DNA of 64,000 bases from Lampris incognitus (GCF_029633865.1 NC_079230.1:33018650-33082649), one strand, 5' to 3'; positions 35,701 to 45,497 are shown, counted from the stretch's first letter. Notes: a model not told the origin generated them from the letters alone. Numbers and translations: made by a program.

Positions 35701-35768
35701 AGAGGATATGGAGCACCGCCGATGTCATCATACCTGGACACGGACTTCCGTTTAGAGTCCAGAGATGA
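31638..35768 (+). CDS. mblac1: Metallo-beta-lactamase domain-containing protein 1 (2 exons)
   Basis: Two exons (31638-32048 and 35532-35768) give 215 residues; human MBLAC1 is 266. It is a metallo-beta-lactamase-fold hydrolase; the human protein is reported to act in 3'-end processing of replication-dependent histone pre-mRNA, and the C. elegans relative is SWIP-10. Visible motifs: [12 protein letters not shown] (58-69), the metal-binding [10 protein letters not shown] (His92, His94, Asp96, His97), [11 protein letters not shown] (His146), VIAGDLFE (Asp168) and [11 protein letters not shown] (His207). All expected metal ligands are present. The start [10 protein letters not shown] is the first Met after a GC-rich leader. 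The phase-0 intron (3483 bp, GTGAGT...CCAACAG) splits the metal site and is full of repeats. Compared with human it lacks the Arg/Ser/Glu-rich insert before ILVDTGGPW and the C-terminal tail. It looks intact. Confidence 0.95.
32468..32560. repeat. 12-bp tandem repeat (CACACACCTGTC)
   Basis: Several head-to-tail copies of CACCTGTCCACA in the mblac1 intron, degenerating into CACCTGCGCC. Confidence 0.85.
32672..32765 (+). repeat. (TG)n microsatellite and SINE 3' end
   Basis: (TG)n at about 32672-32705, followed directly by CGCGGCCCTGAGAGCAGCAT and GGATGGATGG, the 3' end of the ATGG-tailed SINE family. The SINE body is missing. Confidence 0.7.
32960..33567 (+). mobile_element. LINE 3' end with (GATTCT)n tail
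   Basis: Encodes a short LINE C-terminal block ([20 protein letters not shown], about 33208-33270) and ends CGGGGACGAATAAAGTATTC then TGATTCTGAT. The last 140 bp match, in the opposite sense, 54057-54180. It is a 5'-truncated retrotransposon insertion in the mblac1 intron. Confidence 0.6.
33579..34531. repeat. (CAGA/CAGG)n-rich array in mblac1 intron
   Basis: Nearly 1 kb of CAGA and CAGG tetranucleotides with scattered CATGTAGACA and CATACAGG inserts. Open in several frames as a Cys/Leu/Ser/Val-rich repeat (for example CLPVCLS), which I regard as a composition artefact. Confidence 0.92.
34735..35040 (-). mobile_element. CR1/L2-group reverse transcriptase fragment
   Basis: On the minus strand the decayed words PGPVLGAL-like (from PQGSVLGPL) and [13 protein letters not shown]-like (from SLYMLPLGKVI) are seen near 34790-34870, preceded by remnants of the DLSAAFDTIDH region. 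Short, truncated and heavily mutated. Confidence 0.45.
35095..35270 (-). mobile_element. tRNA-derived SINE fragment
   Basis: The minus strand contains GGGTTCATCTCCCGGC (B-box-like, near 35160) and CGTAGTCGCCCGTGG just upstream, a tRNA-like head. The tail was not defined. It lies in the mblac1 intron. Confidence 0.5.
35532..35768 (+). other. mblac1: mblac1 coding exon 2 and stop
   Basis: 237 nt including TGA; acceptor TCTCCAACAG. Encodes [20 protein letters not shown] through [10 protein letters not shown], the second half of the metallo-beta-lactamase fold. Confidence 0.94.
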
Positions 35769-35981
35769 GAACACCTGCTCTGACCCGAACTCTGTCTAAA
35801 TCACCCTCAGAAGCACATCTCCTGCCAAGTAGCTCAGAAAACACACACAAGGAACTTGATTTGGTATGCAAGAGGGGAAAATTAACAGCAAACAGTAAGG
35901 TAACAGTTAAAAGAATTAGAAAACACAATATATGTACACACACACGAGATAAAGTAAAAATAGGTGCAATAATGGGAACAC

Positions 35982-36232
35982 AATAAATTCTTTCACTAAA
36001 ACTGAGTCAGTCACCCTGGAAGTGCCAGGTGGGCAGTTCACACACCTAACAGTACGAGATTACTGCTGAAAACGCTCCAGTCACTGATGCATCTAGCCAG
36101 CCCTTAAACTAGAAGATAGCTAAATGCTAACCACTGTTTTAATTAGAAGATTTAAGTGCACATTTCATGTCTTCCAAACAGACCAGTCCATGTCCTGCTG
36201 TTTAAATCCCATCTGAAGCGCTGTGAAATAAA
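35982..36232 (+). terminator. mblac1 candidate polyadenylation signals
   Basis: Two AATAAA hexamers follow the stop, at 35982-35987 and 36227-36232. Either could end the transcript, giving a 3' UTR of about 0.23 or 0.48 kb. Confidence 0.5.
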
Positions 36233-36336
36233 GACACGCTTTGAAAAAGATCTACAGTTAGTATGTGCTTATTGTTGTTGATGGAGTTCAACGTTAACGT
36301 TGGTGCACTGACCTTGTCTATAGCTTAACTATATCT

Positions 36337-37559
36337 GTGTGTATATATATATATATATATATATACACTACCGTTCAAAAGTTTGGGATCACCCAAACAA
36401 CTTCGTGTTTTCCATGAAAAGTCACACTTATTCACCACCATATGTTGTGAAATGAATAGAAAATAGAGTCAAGACATTGACAAGGTTAGAAATAATGATT
36501 TGTATTTGAAATAAGATTTTTTTTACATCAAACTTTGCTTTCGTCAAAGAATCCTCCATTTGCAGCAATTACAGCATTGCAGACCTTTGGCATTCTAGCT
36601 GTTAATTTGTTGAGGTAATCTGGAGAAATTGCACCCCACGCTTCCAGAAGCAGCTCCCACAAGTTGGATTGGTTGGATGGGCACTTCTTTGAGCAGATTG
36701 AGTTTCTGGAGCATCACATTTGTGGGGTCAATTAAACGCTCAAAATGGCCAGAAAAAGAGAACTTTCATCTGAAACTCGACAGTCTATTCTTGTTCTTAG
36801 AAATGAAGGCTATTCCATGCGAGAAATTGCTAAGAAATTGAAGATTTCCTACACCGGTGTGTACTACTCCCTTCAGAGGACAGCACAAACAGGCTCTAAC
36901 AGGTACTATTTAATGAAGATGCCAGTTGGGGACCTGTGAGGCGTCTGTTTCTCAAACTAGAGACTCTAATGTACTTATCTTCTTGCTCAGTTGTGCAACG
37001 CGGCCTCCCACTTCTTTTTCTACTCTGGTTAGAGCCTGTTTGTGCTGTCCTCTGAAGGGAGTAGTACACACCGGTGTAGGAAATCTTCAATTTCTTAGCA
37101 ATTTCTCGCATGGAATAGCCTTCATTTCTAAGAACAAGAATAGACTGTCGAGTTTCAGATGAAAGTTCTCTTTTTCTGGCCATTTTGAGCGTTTAATTGA
37201 CCCCACAAATGTGATGCTCCAGAAACTCAATCTGCTCAAAGAAGTGCCCATCCAACCAATCCAACTTGTGGGAGCTGCTTCTGGAAGCGTGGGGTGCAAT
37301 TTCTCCAGATTACCTCAACAAATTAACAGCTAGAATGCCAAAGGTCTGCAATGCGGTAATTGCTGCAAATGGAGGATTCTTTGACGAAAGCAAAGTTTGA
37401 TGTAAAAAAAATCTTATTTCAAATACAAATCATTATTTCTAACCTTGTCAATGTCTTGACTCTATTTTCTATTCATTTCACAACATATGGTGGTGAATAA
37501 GTGTGACTTTTCATGGAAAACACAAAATTGTTTGGGTGATCCCAAACTTTTGAACGGTA

Positions 37560-37606
<47 letters not shown>
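36337..37606. repeat. (TA)n tracts flanking the fold-back Tc1
   Basis: AT dinucleotide runs lie at about 36343-36365 and 37563-37606, on both sides of the inserted element. A TA-targeting transposon landed in an existing (TA)n microsatellite. Confidence 0.85.
36366..37562. mobile_element. Fold-back Tc1/mariner element, 535-bp inverted arms
   Basis: Both ends read CACTACCGTTCAAAAGTTTG inwards, flanked by TA. The inversion is not limited to short termini: 36366-36900 and 37028-37562 are near-identical inverted copies with only a few mismatches, for example TTCGTG versus TTTGTG. Each arm holds the same Tc1 transposase N terminus, MARKRELSSETRQSILVLRN and REIAKKLKISYTGVYYSLQR (paired-type HTH), in opposite directions. 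The 127-bp spacer continues the minus-strand frame (RKRSGRPRCTTEQEDKY). The catalytic DDE region is absent. Confidence 0.9.
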
Positions 37607-37609
<3 letters not shown>

Positions 37610-38092
37610 GCGTCAGGAAGGGCACATCCGGCGTAAAATCTTTGCCAAATCAAATATGCGGATCATAAATCAGATTTCCATACCGGATCGGTCGAGGCCC
37701 GGGTTACCAACGACCGCCACCGGTACTGTTAACCAGCAGGGTGCCGATGGAAATTATGCTACTGTTGGGCAAAGGAGAAGGAGAGGCGGAAGGCATGTAT
37801 CAGAGGGACAGCTCAGGTGGGACGGTTTGGAGACAAAGCAAGAGAGACAAGATGGAGATGGTTTGGACATGTGTGGAGGAGAGATGCTGGGTATACTGGG
37901 AGAAGGATGCTGAATATGGAGCTGCCAGGGAAGAGGAGAAGAGGAAGGCCAAAGAGGAGATTTATGGATGTGGTGAGGGAGGACATGCAGGTGGCTGGTG
38001 TGACAGAGGAAGACGCAGAAGACAGGAAGAGATGGAAACGGATCATCTGATGTGGCGCCCCCTAACGGCAGCAGCCGAAATTAGTAGTAGAT
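37607..38092 (+). mobile_element. Internally deleted RTE derivative
   Basis: The first 190 bp match the RTE 5' region (GTCAGGAAGGGCACATCCGG, GATCGGTCGAGGCCCGGGTT). They then join directly to the last 300 bp (GGACAGCTCAGGTGGGACGG through CCCCTAACGGCAGCAGCCGA). Endonuclease and reverse transcriptase are gone. The layout is that of a non-autonomous element using RTE ends. Confidence 0.85.
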
Positions 38093-38246
38093 AAATATAT
38101 ATGTTTTTCTTTTTTCAACAAAGTTGACGTTCTAGTTGTAGTCAAAGGGGCATTTGTCCCACAATTCATATTTCCCTCAAGTCAACATAGTCTTTAATAT
38201 AAGGAAGATTTTCACCATAATGATGCTGATAATTACACGTTTCCTT

Positions 38247-38510
38247 AGAGACCAGCAGGCAGCACAGTGCTCTGTCGCCTCGCAGCAAGACGGTTCCGGG
38301 TCTGAGTCCAGCCCGTTTGTTTAGAGTTTGTGTGTTTTTCTTGGGTTTCCTCCCACAATCCAAAGAAATGCATGCTGGGTGAATTGGAGACTAAATTATC
38401 CTGAGCTGAGGATGCTGTGTGACAGACTGCTCGTTTGGGCGTGTTAGAACAGCAGCCTTCCACCCAGTGCCTGCTGGGATAGTCGTATTCCGTCTTGGTT
38501 TGCTGGTTGT
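38247..38510 (+). mobile_element. tRNA-headed SINE, 5'/middle part
   Basis: GGCAGCACAGTGCTCTGTCG, GGTTCCGGGTCTGAGTCC (B-box-like) and TTTCCTCCCACAATCCAAAG are characteristic of the ATGG-tailed fish SINE whose 3' parts lie at 2655, 5092 and 53867. The copy ends near CTGCTGGGATAG without the ATGG tail. Confidence 0.6.
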
Positions 38511-39275
38511 CAAAATAATTAAAGATCCAATGCAATTATTTTGCTTTAGTCAAACGAGTATTATTGCATAATATTAATGCTAGGAGTGTTATTGTTTAAG
38601 TTTCAGAAGTAGCATTTCAATGTTTAGAACTGTTTCTCCCTTAGCACAGCCACTTCTCTCAGGTGGTTGAAGAGGCGGGGCCTTGAGGTCGCATGGCTGT
38701 TTATTGATAGCTAGCTAGCTACCTTGCACAACTGACAGACTGATGACGACAGTCAGTTGATAGTCTAATCACATCAGAGCATTAGATTATGCAATACATT
38801 GACCAGAAGCAGGTTGGTTTTCTGAAACAGTTTAATTATGATGACAACCAGGAGTCTTTCAGGAGGCTTTTTATTTCTCTTTATATTTATATTTATATTT
38901 TATTTATATTTTCACAACAGTAGTTCTAAATTTTGAGGAATTTTACAAACCTGTAAAAAATACAGATATTAAAACTTGATTTTAATTGGAATGGATTTTT
39001 AATCAATTCAGACAGTGGCAGATTGAAGTAGTCATGGGCCCCTCAGCTACTCTTTATGTGGGCCCCCCTTACTCATTTGCTTTACCAGAAAACAAGCACA
39101 AAACCATCCAGACCCACGGTGCACCTGTGCAGTACAACACGCAACAGTTAGGGCACGCATGCGTCCTACTAAACACCCCGCTCAGGTCGTCCATGAGTGA
39201 GTGAGTGACCATAATTTGCCACGCAAAGCCCATGGCAGCAGTTGCACGCACCATGGGGAAAAGTAATTTAGTGCC
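38511..39275. other. Unassigned sequence
   Basis: AT-rich, with an ATTTATATTT run near 38877-38911. No gene or named repeat recognised. Confidence 0.35.
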
Positions 39276-39300
39276 ATGTGTAAGTCAAGTCAAGCCAAGC

Positions 39301-39749
39301 CAACCCCCCCCCTTTTCTCCCTAATTGTACTTGGCAATTTACCCTACTCTTCTGAGCCGTCCCAGTCTCTGCTCCACCCCCTCTGCCGATCCGAGGAGGG
39401 CTGCAGACTAGCACGTCTCCTCCGATACATGTGGAGTTTGCCAGCCGCTTCTTTTCACCTGACAGTGAGGAGTTTCACCAGGGTGACGTAGCGCGTGAGA
39501 GGATCACGCTATTCCCCCCAGTTACCCATCCCCCTGAACAGGCGCCCCGACTGACCAGAGGAGGCGCTAGCGCAGCAACCAGGACAGATACTCACATCCA
39601 GCTTTCCACCCACCCACGCGTCCCTACAGACACGACCAATTGTGTCTGTAGGGACGCCCGACCAAGCCGGAGATAACACGTGAATTCGAACCGGCGATTC
39701 CCGTGTTGGAAGGCAATGGAACAAACCGCTAGATTACCCGGACGGCCCA
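39301..39749 (-). mobile_element. tRNA-derived SINE inserted in the tail of L2
   Basis: Same family as 8408 and 21550: CCGATCCGAGGAGGGCTGCA, ATGTGGAGTTTGCCAGCCGC, B box GGTTCGAATTCACG on the minus strand. Flanked by TCAAGCCA at about 39290 and 39752. The left flank is a CAAGT/CAAGC repeat, the 3' tail of the adjoining minus-strand L2. Confidence 0.8.
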
Positions 39750-40346
39750 AATCAAGCCAGTTTTATTTGTATAGCCCAATATCATAAATTTGTCTCAGGG
39801 GGCTTTACAGCAACACAACATCCTGTCCTTAGACCCTCGCATGGGATAAGGAACAACTCCCTCAAAAACCTTTAAGAGGGAGAACCAACAGGAAGAAAGC
39901 TCAGGGGGAGCAACAGAGGAGGATCTCTCTCCCAAGAAGCACAACGTGCAATGGTGTTGTGTTTACACAATTTACACAATACAACATTGAAAGAGGATAA
40001 CACAATTATAACGGAATTGTGAAATATGTGAAGAATATGATGAGGAGGATGCCAAGCAGTGTCCAGACTCAACCAGAACAGCCCAGGACCCAAGCCACGC
40101 AACCACCATCACCATGTTAAAAAAAAGTTTCACATGTCTTAGTGAGAAAACTTTAAGACAGGATAACAAAATGATATGGATTTATAAGATATATAAAAAG
40201 AAAATGTGATGCAGAGGATGCCAAGCAGTGTCCAGGTGGCAACCGCCATCACCCTGGAGACCTGGGAGGAGGACAGACTGCACGTGCACACAAGGGAGAC
40301 TCACATCACACCATTCACACAAAGAAGAAGAGAACGAAGAAGGCAT

Positions 40347-40350
<4 letters not shown>

Positions 40351-40421
<71 letters not shown>
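40351..40421. repeat. (AG)n microsatellite in L2 3' UTR
   Basis: About 35 GA dinucleotides inside the minus-strand L2 3' UTR. Not present in the sister L2 at 4870-5080, so it expanded after insertion. Confidence 0.92.
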
Positions 40422-40423
<2 letters not shown>

Positions 40424-41628
40424 CATGTGAGAGAAGAGAACAGTTTGCAATCGTCAATAATCTATACTCTATAATCTCGTCAGTAGAACAGTGGTTGGTA
40501 AATTCATTGAGACAGAAACCGACCTACCATGCAGTAAAGGTTGTGAAGCACTCAACTTAAAGACAACTAATTGTAGGCTAAGACAAAAAGATGAGTTTTA
40601 AGTTTGGATTTAAAGGACTGAACAGACTCTGATGGTCTGATGGCAGCAGGCAGGTTGTTCCACAGGAATGGGGCCGATAGGAAAAGGCCCTGCTGCCACC
40701 AGCTGACTTCTTTTAACTTTGGGTACACACAGGAGCCCTGTATTTTGAGAGTGAAGAGCTCGAGATGGAATGTACGGTTTAAAGCAATCAGACAGGTAAT
40801 ATGGGGCAAGCCTATTTAGCTCATCTAGAAGTCCGACAGGAAGCCAATGAAAGGAGGCAAAAATTGGTGTAATATGGTCAAATTTCTTAGATTCAGTTAG
40901 GATTCGAGCAGCAGCATTCTGAGCCATCTGAAGACTTTCAGTACTAGAATGTGGCAGACCTGAAAATACAACATTACAGGAATCAAGTCTGGATGAAACA
41001 AATGCATGTATTAGAGTCTCTGCATCAGCCATGGACAGGAAAGACCGGGTTTTAGCTATACTCAAATGAAATAAGGCATTGTTGGTGATTCCTTTAATGT
41101 GCTTATCAAAGGAAAGGCTGGGAGTAAACGTAACACCAAGATTTTGGCTGCTACACTTTGTGAAATCACAGAGTTGTTGATTGTTATCTTTAATTGATCA
41201 AATTGGTATCTGTGATAAAAACCCCTGCATCTCGGTTTTTCCGAATTTAAAAGTAGAAAGTTAAGTGACATCCGATTTTTCACAGCAGCCAAGCAGGCCT
41301 CTGAATTGATCAGTTATATGACCATCAGCCCTGATAAGCACATACAGCTGAGTAGCATCAGCATAGCAATGGCATTGTATTCCATAACTGCGTATAATTT
41401 GGCCAAGAGTTGAAATATAAAGAGAGAAAAGTAGAGGGCCAAGAACTGAGCCCTGAGGTACGCCATATTTAACATCAGAGAGTTTCGATGTAATATTACT
41501 ACATCAGACACGATGTGTTTTTCCAGATAAGTAGGACTTAAGCCAAGAGAGAGCTAAGCCAGAAACACCAAAATTACAATTTATTCTGTCCAATAGTATA
41601 CAGTGATCAGTGATCAGTGATCGATGGG

Positions 41629-42072
41629 CTGACTTAACCCGCTTTCGGAGGGCCTCGACCGGCCGGCTTTGCCGGCGTTCGGGTGGCCGCTTCCTTCGGT
41701 CTTGCGGAGTTCACCCAAGGGCGGCAACAACGACATGACTCTGGGCGTCGTCGGCTGCGCGGTGGGGTCCCCCATCTCCGGTGCTACTCTGGGAACCATG
41801 AAACAAAGCGCGGTGCGGGGCGGCTCGCCCTGACGTCCCCTCCGTGCACCTCCGGGTACCCGATGGTTACTTTTTTCTTCTTTTACGCGTGCGGGTCGGG
41901 GTTTCCGTGAGCGCTGAGAGAGCTGCTGTCGGTGTCTCCGAGGCGCGCAAAGAGCAAAGGCAGCTGCCATGAGATGTGCGTCAGCCCGTCAGCCTCGCAC
42001 GGACGCCATCCATGATTGGACTATGACCTCAGATCAGACGAGACAACCCGCTGAATTTAAGCCCATTACTAA
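41629..42072 (+). rRNA. ITS2 / 28S rRNA 5'-end fragment (not a working gene)
   Basis: GACCTCAGATCAGACGAGAC followed by AACCCGCTGAATTTAAGC (42025-42062) is the universally conserved start of 28S rRNA, with small changes (AAGCCCATTACT in place of AAGCATATTACT). The GC-rich 400 bp before it has the composition and position of ITS2. The conserved continuation ACTAAGCGGAGG is found at 45208-45219, on the far side of the RTE copy. It is a fragment moved away from the rDNA array. Confidence 0.85.
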
Positions 42073-45000
42073 CCCAGCCGCTGAGGATGCACAAGCCAGT
42101 GCATCCTTAGTGCCGGTCCCAAGCCCGGACAAATGGGGAGGGTTGCGTCAGGAAGGGCATCCGGCGTAAAATCTTTGCCAAATCAAATATGCGGATCATA
42201 AATAAGACTTACATACCGGATCGGTCGAGGCCCGGGTTAACAACGACCGCCACCGGTACTGATAACCAGCAGGGTGTCGGTGGAAACTATGCTACTGTTG
42301 GGCGAAGGAGAAGGAGAGGGGGAAAGCATGTCCAGAGGCAGCTAGAGAGGAGGAAGGGTAGGCATGTGGAGGTGAGAGTTGGAACTTTGAATGTTGGCAC
42401 TATGACTGGTAAAGGGAGAGAGCTGGCTGACATGATGGAAAGAAGAAAGGTAGGCATACTGTGTGTGCAAGAGACCAGGTGGAAGGGGAGTAAGGCCAGG
42501 AGTATCGGAGGTGGCTTCAAACTCTTCTACCATGGTGTGAATGGGAGGAGTAAAGGGGTAGGGGTAATTCTGAAGGAAGAGTATGTCAAGAGCGTGCTGG
42601 AGGTGAAGAGAGTGTCAGACAGAGTGATGAGTATGAAGCTGGAAATTGAAGGTTTATTGCTGAATGTTATCAGCGCATATGCCCCGCAAGTTGGGTGTGA
42701 GATGGATGAAAAAGAAGAATTCTGGAATGAGTTGGACGACATGGTGGAGAGGGTACCCAAGGAGGAGAGAGTGGTGATTGGAGCCGACTTCAATGGACAT
42801 GTTGGTGAAGGGAACAGAGGTGATGAGGAGGTGATGGGAAGGTATGGAGTCAAGAAGAGAAATGTGGAAGGACAGATGGTGGTGGATTTTGCGAAAAGGA
42901 TGGAAATGGCTGTGGTGAATACATATTTCAAGAAGAGGGAGGAACACAGGGTGACGTACAAGAGTGGAGGAAAGTGCACACAGGTGGACTATATCTTATG
43001 TAGAAGGCGCCATCTAAAAGGGATTGGAGACTGCAAGGTGGTGACAGGGGAGAACGTAGCTAGGCAGCATCGGATGGTGGTCTGTAGGATGACTTTAGAG
43101 ACCAAGAAGAGAAAGCGAGTGAAGACACAGCCGAAGATCAAATGGTGGAAGTTGAAGAAGGAAGACTGTTGTGTGGAGTTCAGGCAGGAGTTAAGACAGG
43201 CACTGGGTGGTAGTGAAGAGTTGCCAGATGGCTGGAAAACCACTGCAGAAATAGTGAGGGAGACAGCTAGGAAGGTACTTGGTGTGTCATCAGGACAGAG
43301 GAAGGAAGACAAGGAGACTTGGTGGTGGAATGAGGAAGTACAGCAAATTATATAGAGGAAAAGGTTGGCAAAGAAGAAGTGGGATAGTAAGAGAGATGAA
43401 GAAAGTAGACAGGAGTACAAGGAGATGCAGCGTAAAGCAAAGAGAGAGGTGGCAAAGGCAAAGGAAAAGGCGTATGGTGAGTTGTATGACAGATTAGACA
43501 CTAAGGAAGGAGAAAAGGACTTGTACCGATTGGCTAGACAGAGGGACCAAGCTGCAAAGGATGTGCAGCAAGTTAGGGCGATCAAGGATAGAGATGGAAA
43601 TGTGCTGACAAGCGAGGAGAGTGTGCTAAGAAGGTGGAAGGAATACTTTGAGGGGCTGATGAATGAAGAAAATGAGAGAGAGAGAAGGTTGGATGATGTA
43701 GGGATAGTGAATCAGGAAGTTCAGCGGATTAGCAAGGAGGAAGTGAGGGCTGCTATGAAGAGGATGAAGAGTGGAAAGGCAGTTGGTCCTGATGACATAC
43801 CTGTGGAGGCATGGAGATGTTTAGGAGAGATGGCAGTGGAGTTTTTAACTAGATTGTTTAACACAATCCTGGAAAGTGAGAGGATGCCAGAGGAGTGGAG
43901 AAGAAGCATACTGGTACCGATTTTCAAGAACAAGGGAGATGTGCAGAACTGTAACAACTACAGAGGTATAAAGTTGATCAGCCACAGCATGAAGATTTGG
44001 GAAAGAGTAATAGAAGCTAGGTTAAGAGGAGAGGTGACGATCAGCGAGCAGCAGTATGGTTTCATGCCACGAAAGAGCACCACAGATGCGATGTTTGCTT
44101 TGAGAATGTTGATTGAGAAGTATAGAGAAGGCCAGAAAGAGTTGCATTGTGTCTTTGTAGATTTAGAGAAAGCTTATGACAGAGTGCCGAGAGAGGAGGT
44201 GTGGTATTGTATGAGGAAGTCAGGAGTTGCAGAGAAGTATGTAGGAGTGGTGCAGGATACGTATGAGGGAAGTGTGACAATGGTGAGGTGTGCGGTTGGA
44301 ATGACAGATGGGTTCAAGGTGGAGGTGGGATTACATCAAGGATCGGCTCTTAGCCCTTTCTTGTTTGCAATGGTGATGGACAGGTTGACGGACAAGATCA
44401 GGCAGGAGTCTCCATGGACGATGATGTTCGCGGATGACATTGTGATCTGTAGCGAGAGTAGGGTACAGGTTGAGGAGAGCCTGGAGAGGTGGAGGTATGC
44501 ACTGGAGAGAAGAGGAATGAAAGTCAGTAGGAGCAAGACGGAATACCTATGCGTGAATGAGAGAGAGGACAGTGGAATGGTCATGATGCAAGGAGTGGAG
44601 GTGACAAAGACATCTGAGTTTAAATACTTGGGGTCAACTGTCCAAAGTAACGGGGAGTGCAGTAGAGAGGTGAAAAAGAGAGTGCAGGCAGGTTGGAGTG
44701 GGTGGAGAAGAGTGTCAGGAGTGATTTGCGACAGAAGGGTATCAGCAAGAGTTAAAGGGAAAGTTTACAAGATGGTTGTGAGACCAGCTATGTTATATGG
44801 TTTGGAGACAGTGGCACTGACGAAAAGACAGGAGGCGGAGCTGGAGGTGGCAGAGTTGAAGATGCTAAGATTTTCACTGGGAGTAACGAAGAAGGACAGG
44901 ATTAGGAACGATTATATTAGAGGGACCGCTCAGGTTGGACGGTTTGGAGACAAAGCAAGAGAGGCAAGATTGAGATGGCTTGGACATGTGTGGAGGAGAG

Positions 45001-45207
45001 ATGCTGAGTATATTGGGAGAAGGATGCTGAATATGGAGCTGCCAGGGAAGAGGAGAAGAGGAAGGCCAAAGAGGAGGTTTATGGATGTAGTGAGGGAAGA
45101 CATGCAGGTGGCTGGTGTGACAGAGGAAGACGCAGAAGACAGGAAGAAATGGAAAGGGATGATCCGCTGTGGCGACCCCTAACGGGAGCAGCCGAAAGTA
45201 GTAGTAG
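42073..45207 (+). mobile_element. RTE-clade LINE copy C, intact but for one stop
   Basis: One frame runs from Met 42189 to the stop at 45182 (about 996 sense codons), broken only by TAG at 43353-43355; copy A has CAG at the matching codon. Endonuclease motifs: [46 protein letters not shown]. Reverse transcriptase motifs: [44 protein letters not shown] (catalytic FADD). A C-terminal LRWLGHVWRRDAEYIG and basic RRRGRPKRR block follow. RTE elements have a single APE-RT protein of about this length. The start lies 116 bp into the element. The flanks ACTAA (42068-42072 and 45208-45212) suggest a short target duplication within 28S sequence. It is the youngest-looking RTE in the window. Confidence 0.93.
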
Positions 45208-45219
45208 ACTAAGCGGAGG

Positions 45220-45437
45220 TCCATGAATACTGGGATGGCATCCAGCGCTTTACCTGTGCCCCCGTCCATAGGGTTAGTGGTTGTGTCAGGAAGGGCATCC
45301 GACGTAAAATTTTGCCAGATCATTATGCGGATTGACAAGACCGCCATCGGTGTTGCGCCCTCACAGGGTACCGATGGAAACTGTCGATTCCGCTGTGGCG
45401 ACCCCTGGGAAACAGGGAACAAGCCGAAAGAAGAAGA
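45220..45437 (+). mobile_element. Non-autonomous RTE-type tail (SINE-like)
   Basis: GTCAGGAAGGGCATCCGACG, GTACCGATGGAAACTGTCG and CCGCTGTGGCGACCCCTGGG match pieces of the RTE 5' region joined to the RTE 3' end, finishing AAGCCGAAAGAAGAAGAAG. The first 60 bp (GGGATGGCATCCAGCGCTTT) have no match elsewhere in the window. Confidence 0.7.
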
Positions 45438-45497
45438 AGTATACAGTGATCAGTGGTGTCAAAGGCTGTACTTAGGTCCAGTACTAGAAATTGTGTA

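Larger units (their letters stand above)
41613..45437 (+). mobile_element. Composite insertion: rDNA + RTE + RTE-type tail
   Basis: The L2 target sequence AGTATACAGTGATCAGTG is present at both ends (41595-41612 and 45438-45455), an 18-bp direct repeat of the kind left by target-primed reverse transcription. The unit ends in AAGAAGAAG. Contents in order: a 16-bp start, ITS2 and the first bases of 28S rDNA (41629-42072), a nearly complete RTE LINE (42073-45207), 12 more bases of 28S (45208-45219) and an RTE-derived non-autonomous tail (45220-45437). Confidence 0.8.
39750..45495 (-). mobile_element. L2-clade LINE, antisense copy, 5'-truncated
   Basis: The 3' UTR (39765-40560, including an (AG)n run) and the coding 3' half run leftwards: SRLDSCNVVFSGLPHSSTES (about 40980), RSFLSMADAETLIHAFVSSR, ADDTQLY-equivalent region near 41340, and LSWLKSYLSGKT-like near 41540. 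The frame then breaks off at 41612 and resumes at 45438 (DLSTAFDTTDHC) because a 3.8-kb composite is inserted there. Sequence similarity to L2 stops at about 45495. Several frame changes make it inactive. Confidence 0.88.

Noticed and set aside
41629-42072. Functional ribosomal RNA gene
   Set aside because: Only ITS2 and about 60 bases of 28S are present, interrupted by a LINE and flanked by a target-site duplication in an L2 element.
42189-45182. Host gene annotated as craniofacial-development-protein-2-like
   Set aside because: Fish endonuclease frames of this type are often given that name, but the APE plus reverse transcriptase order and RTE ends show it is an RTE LINE.
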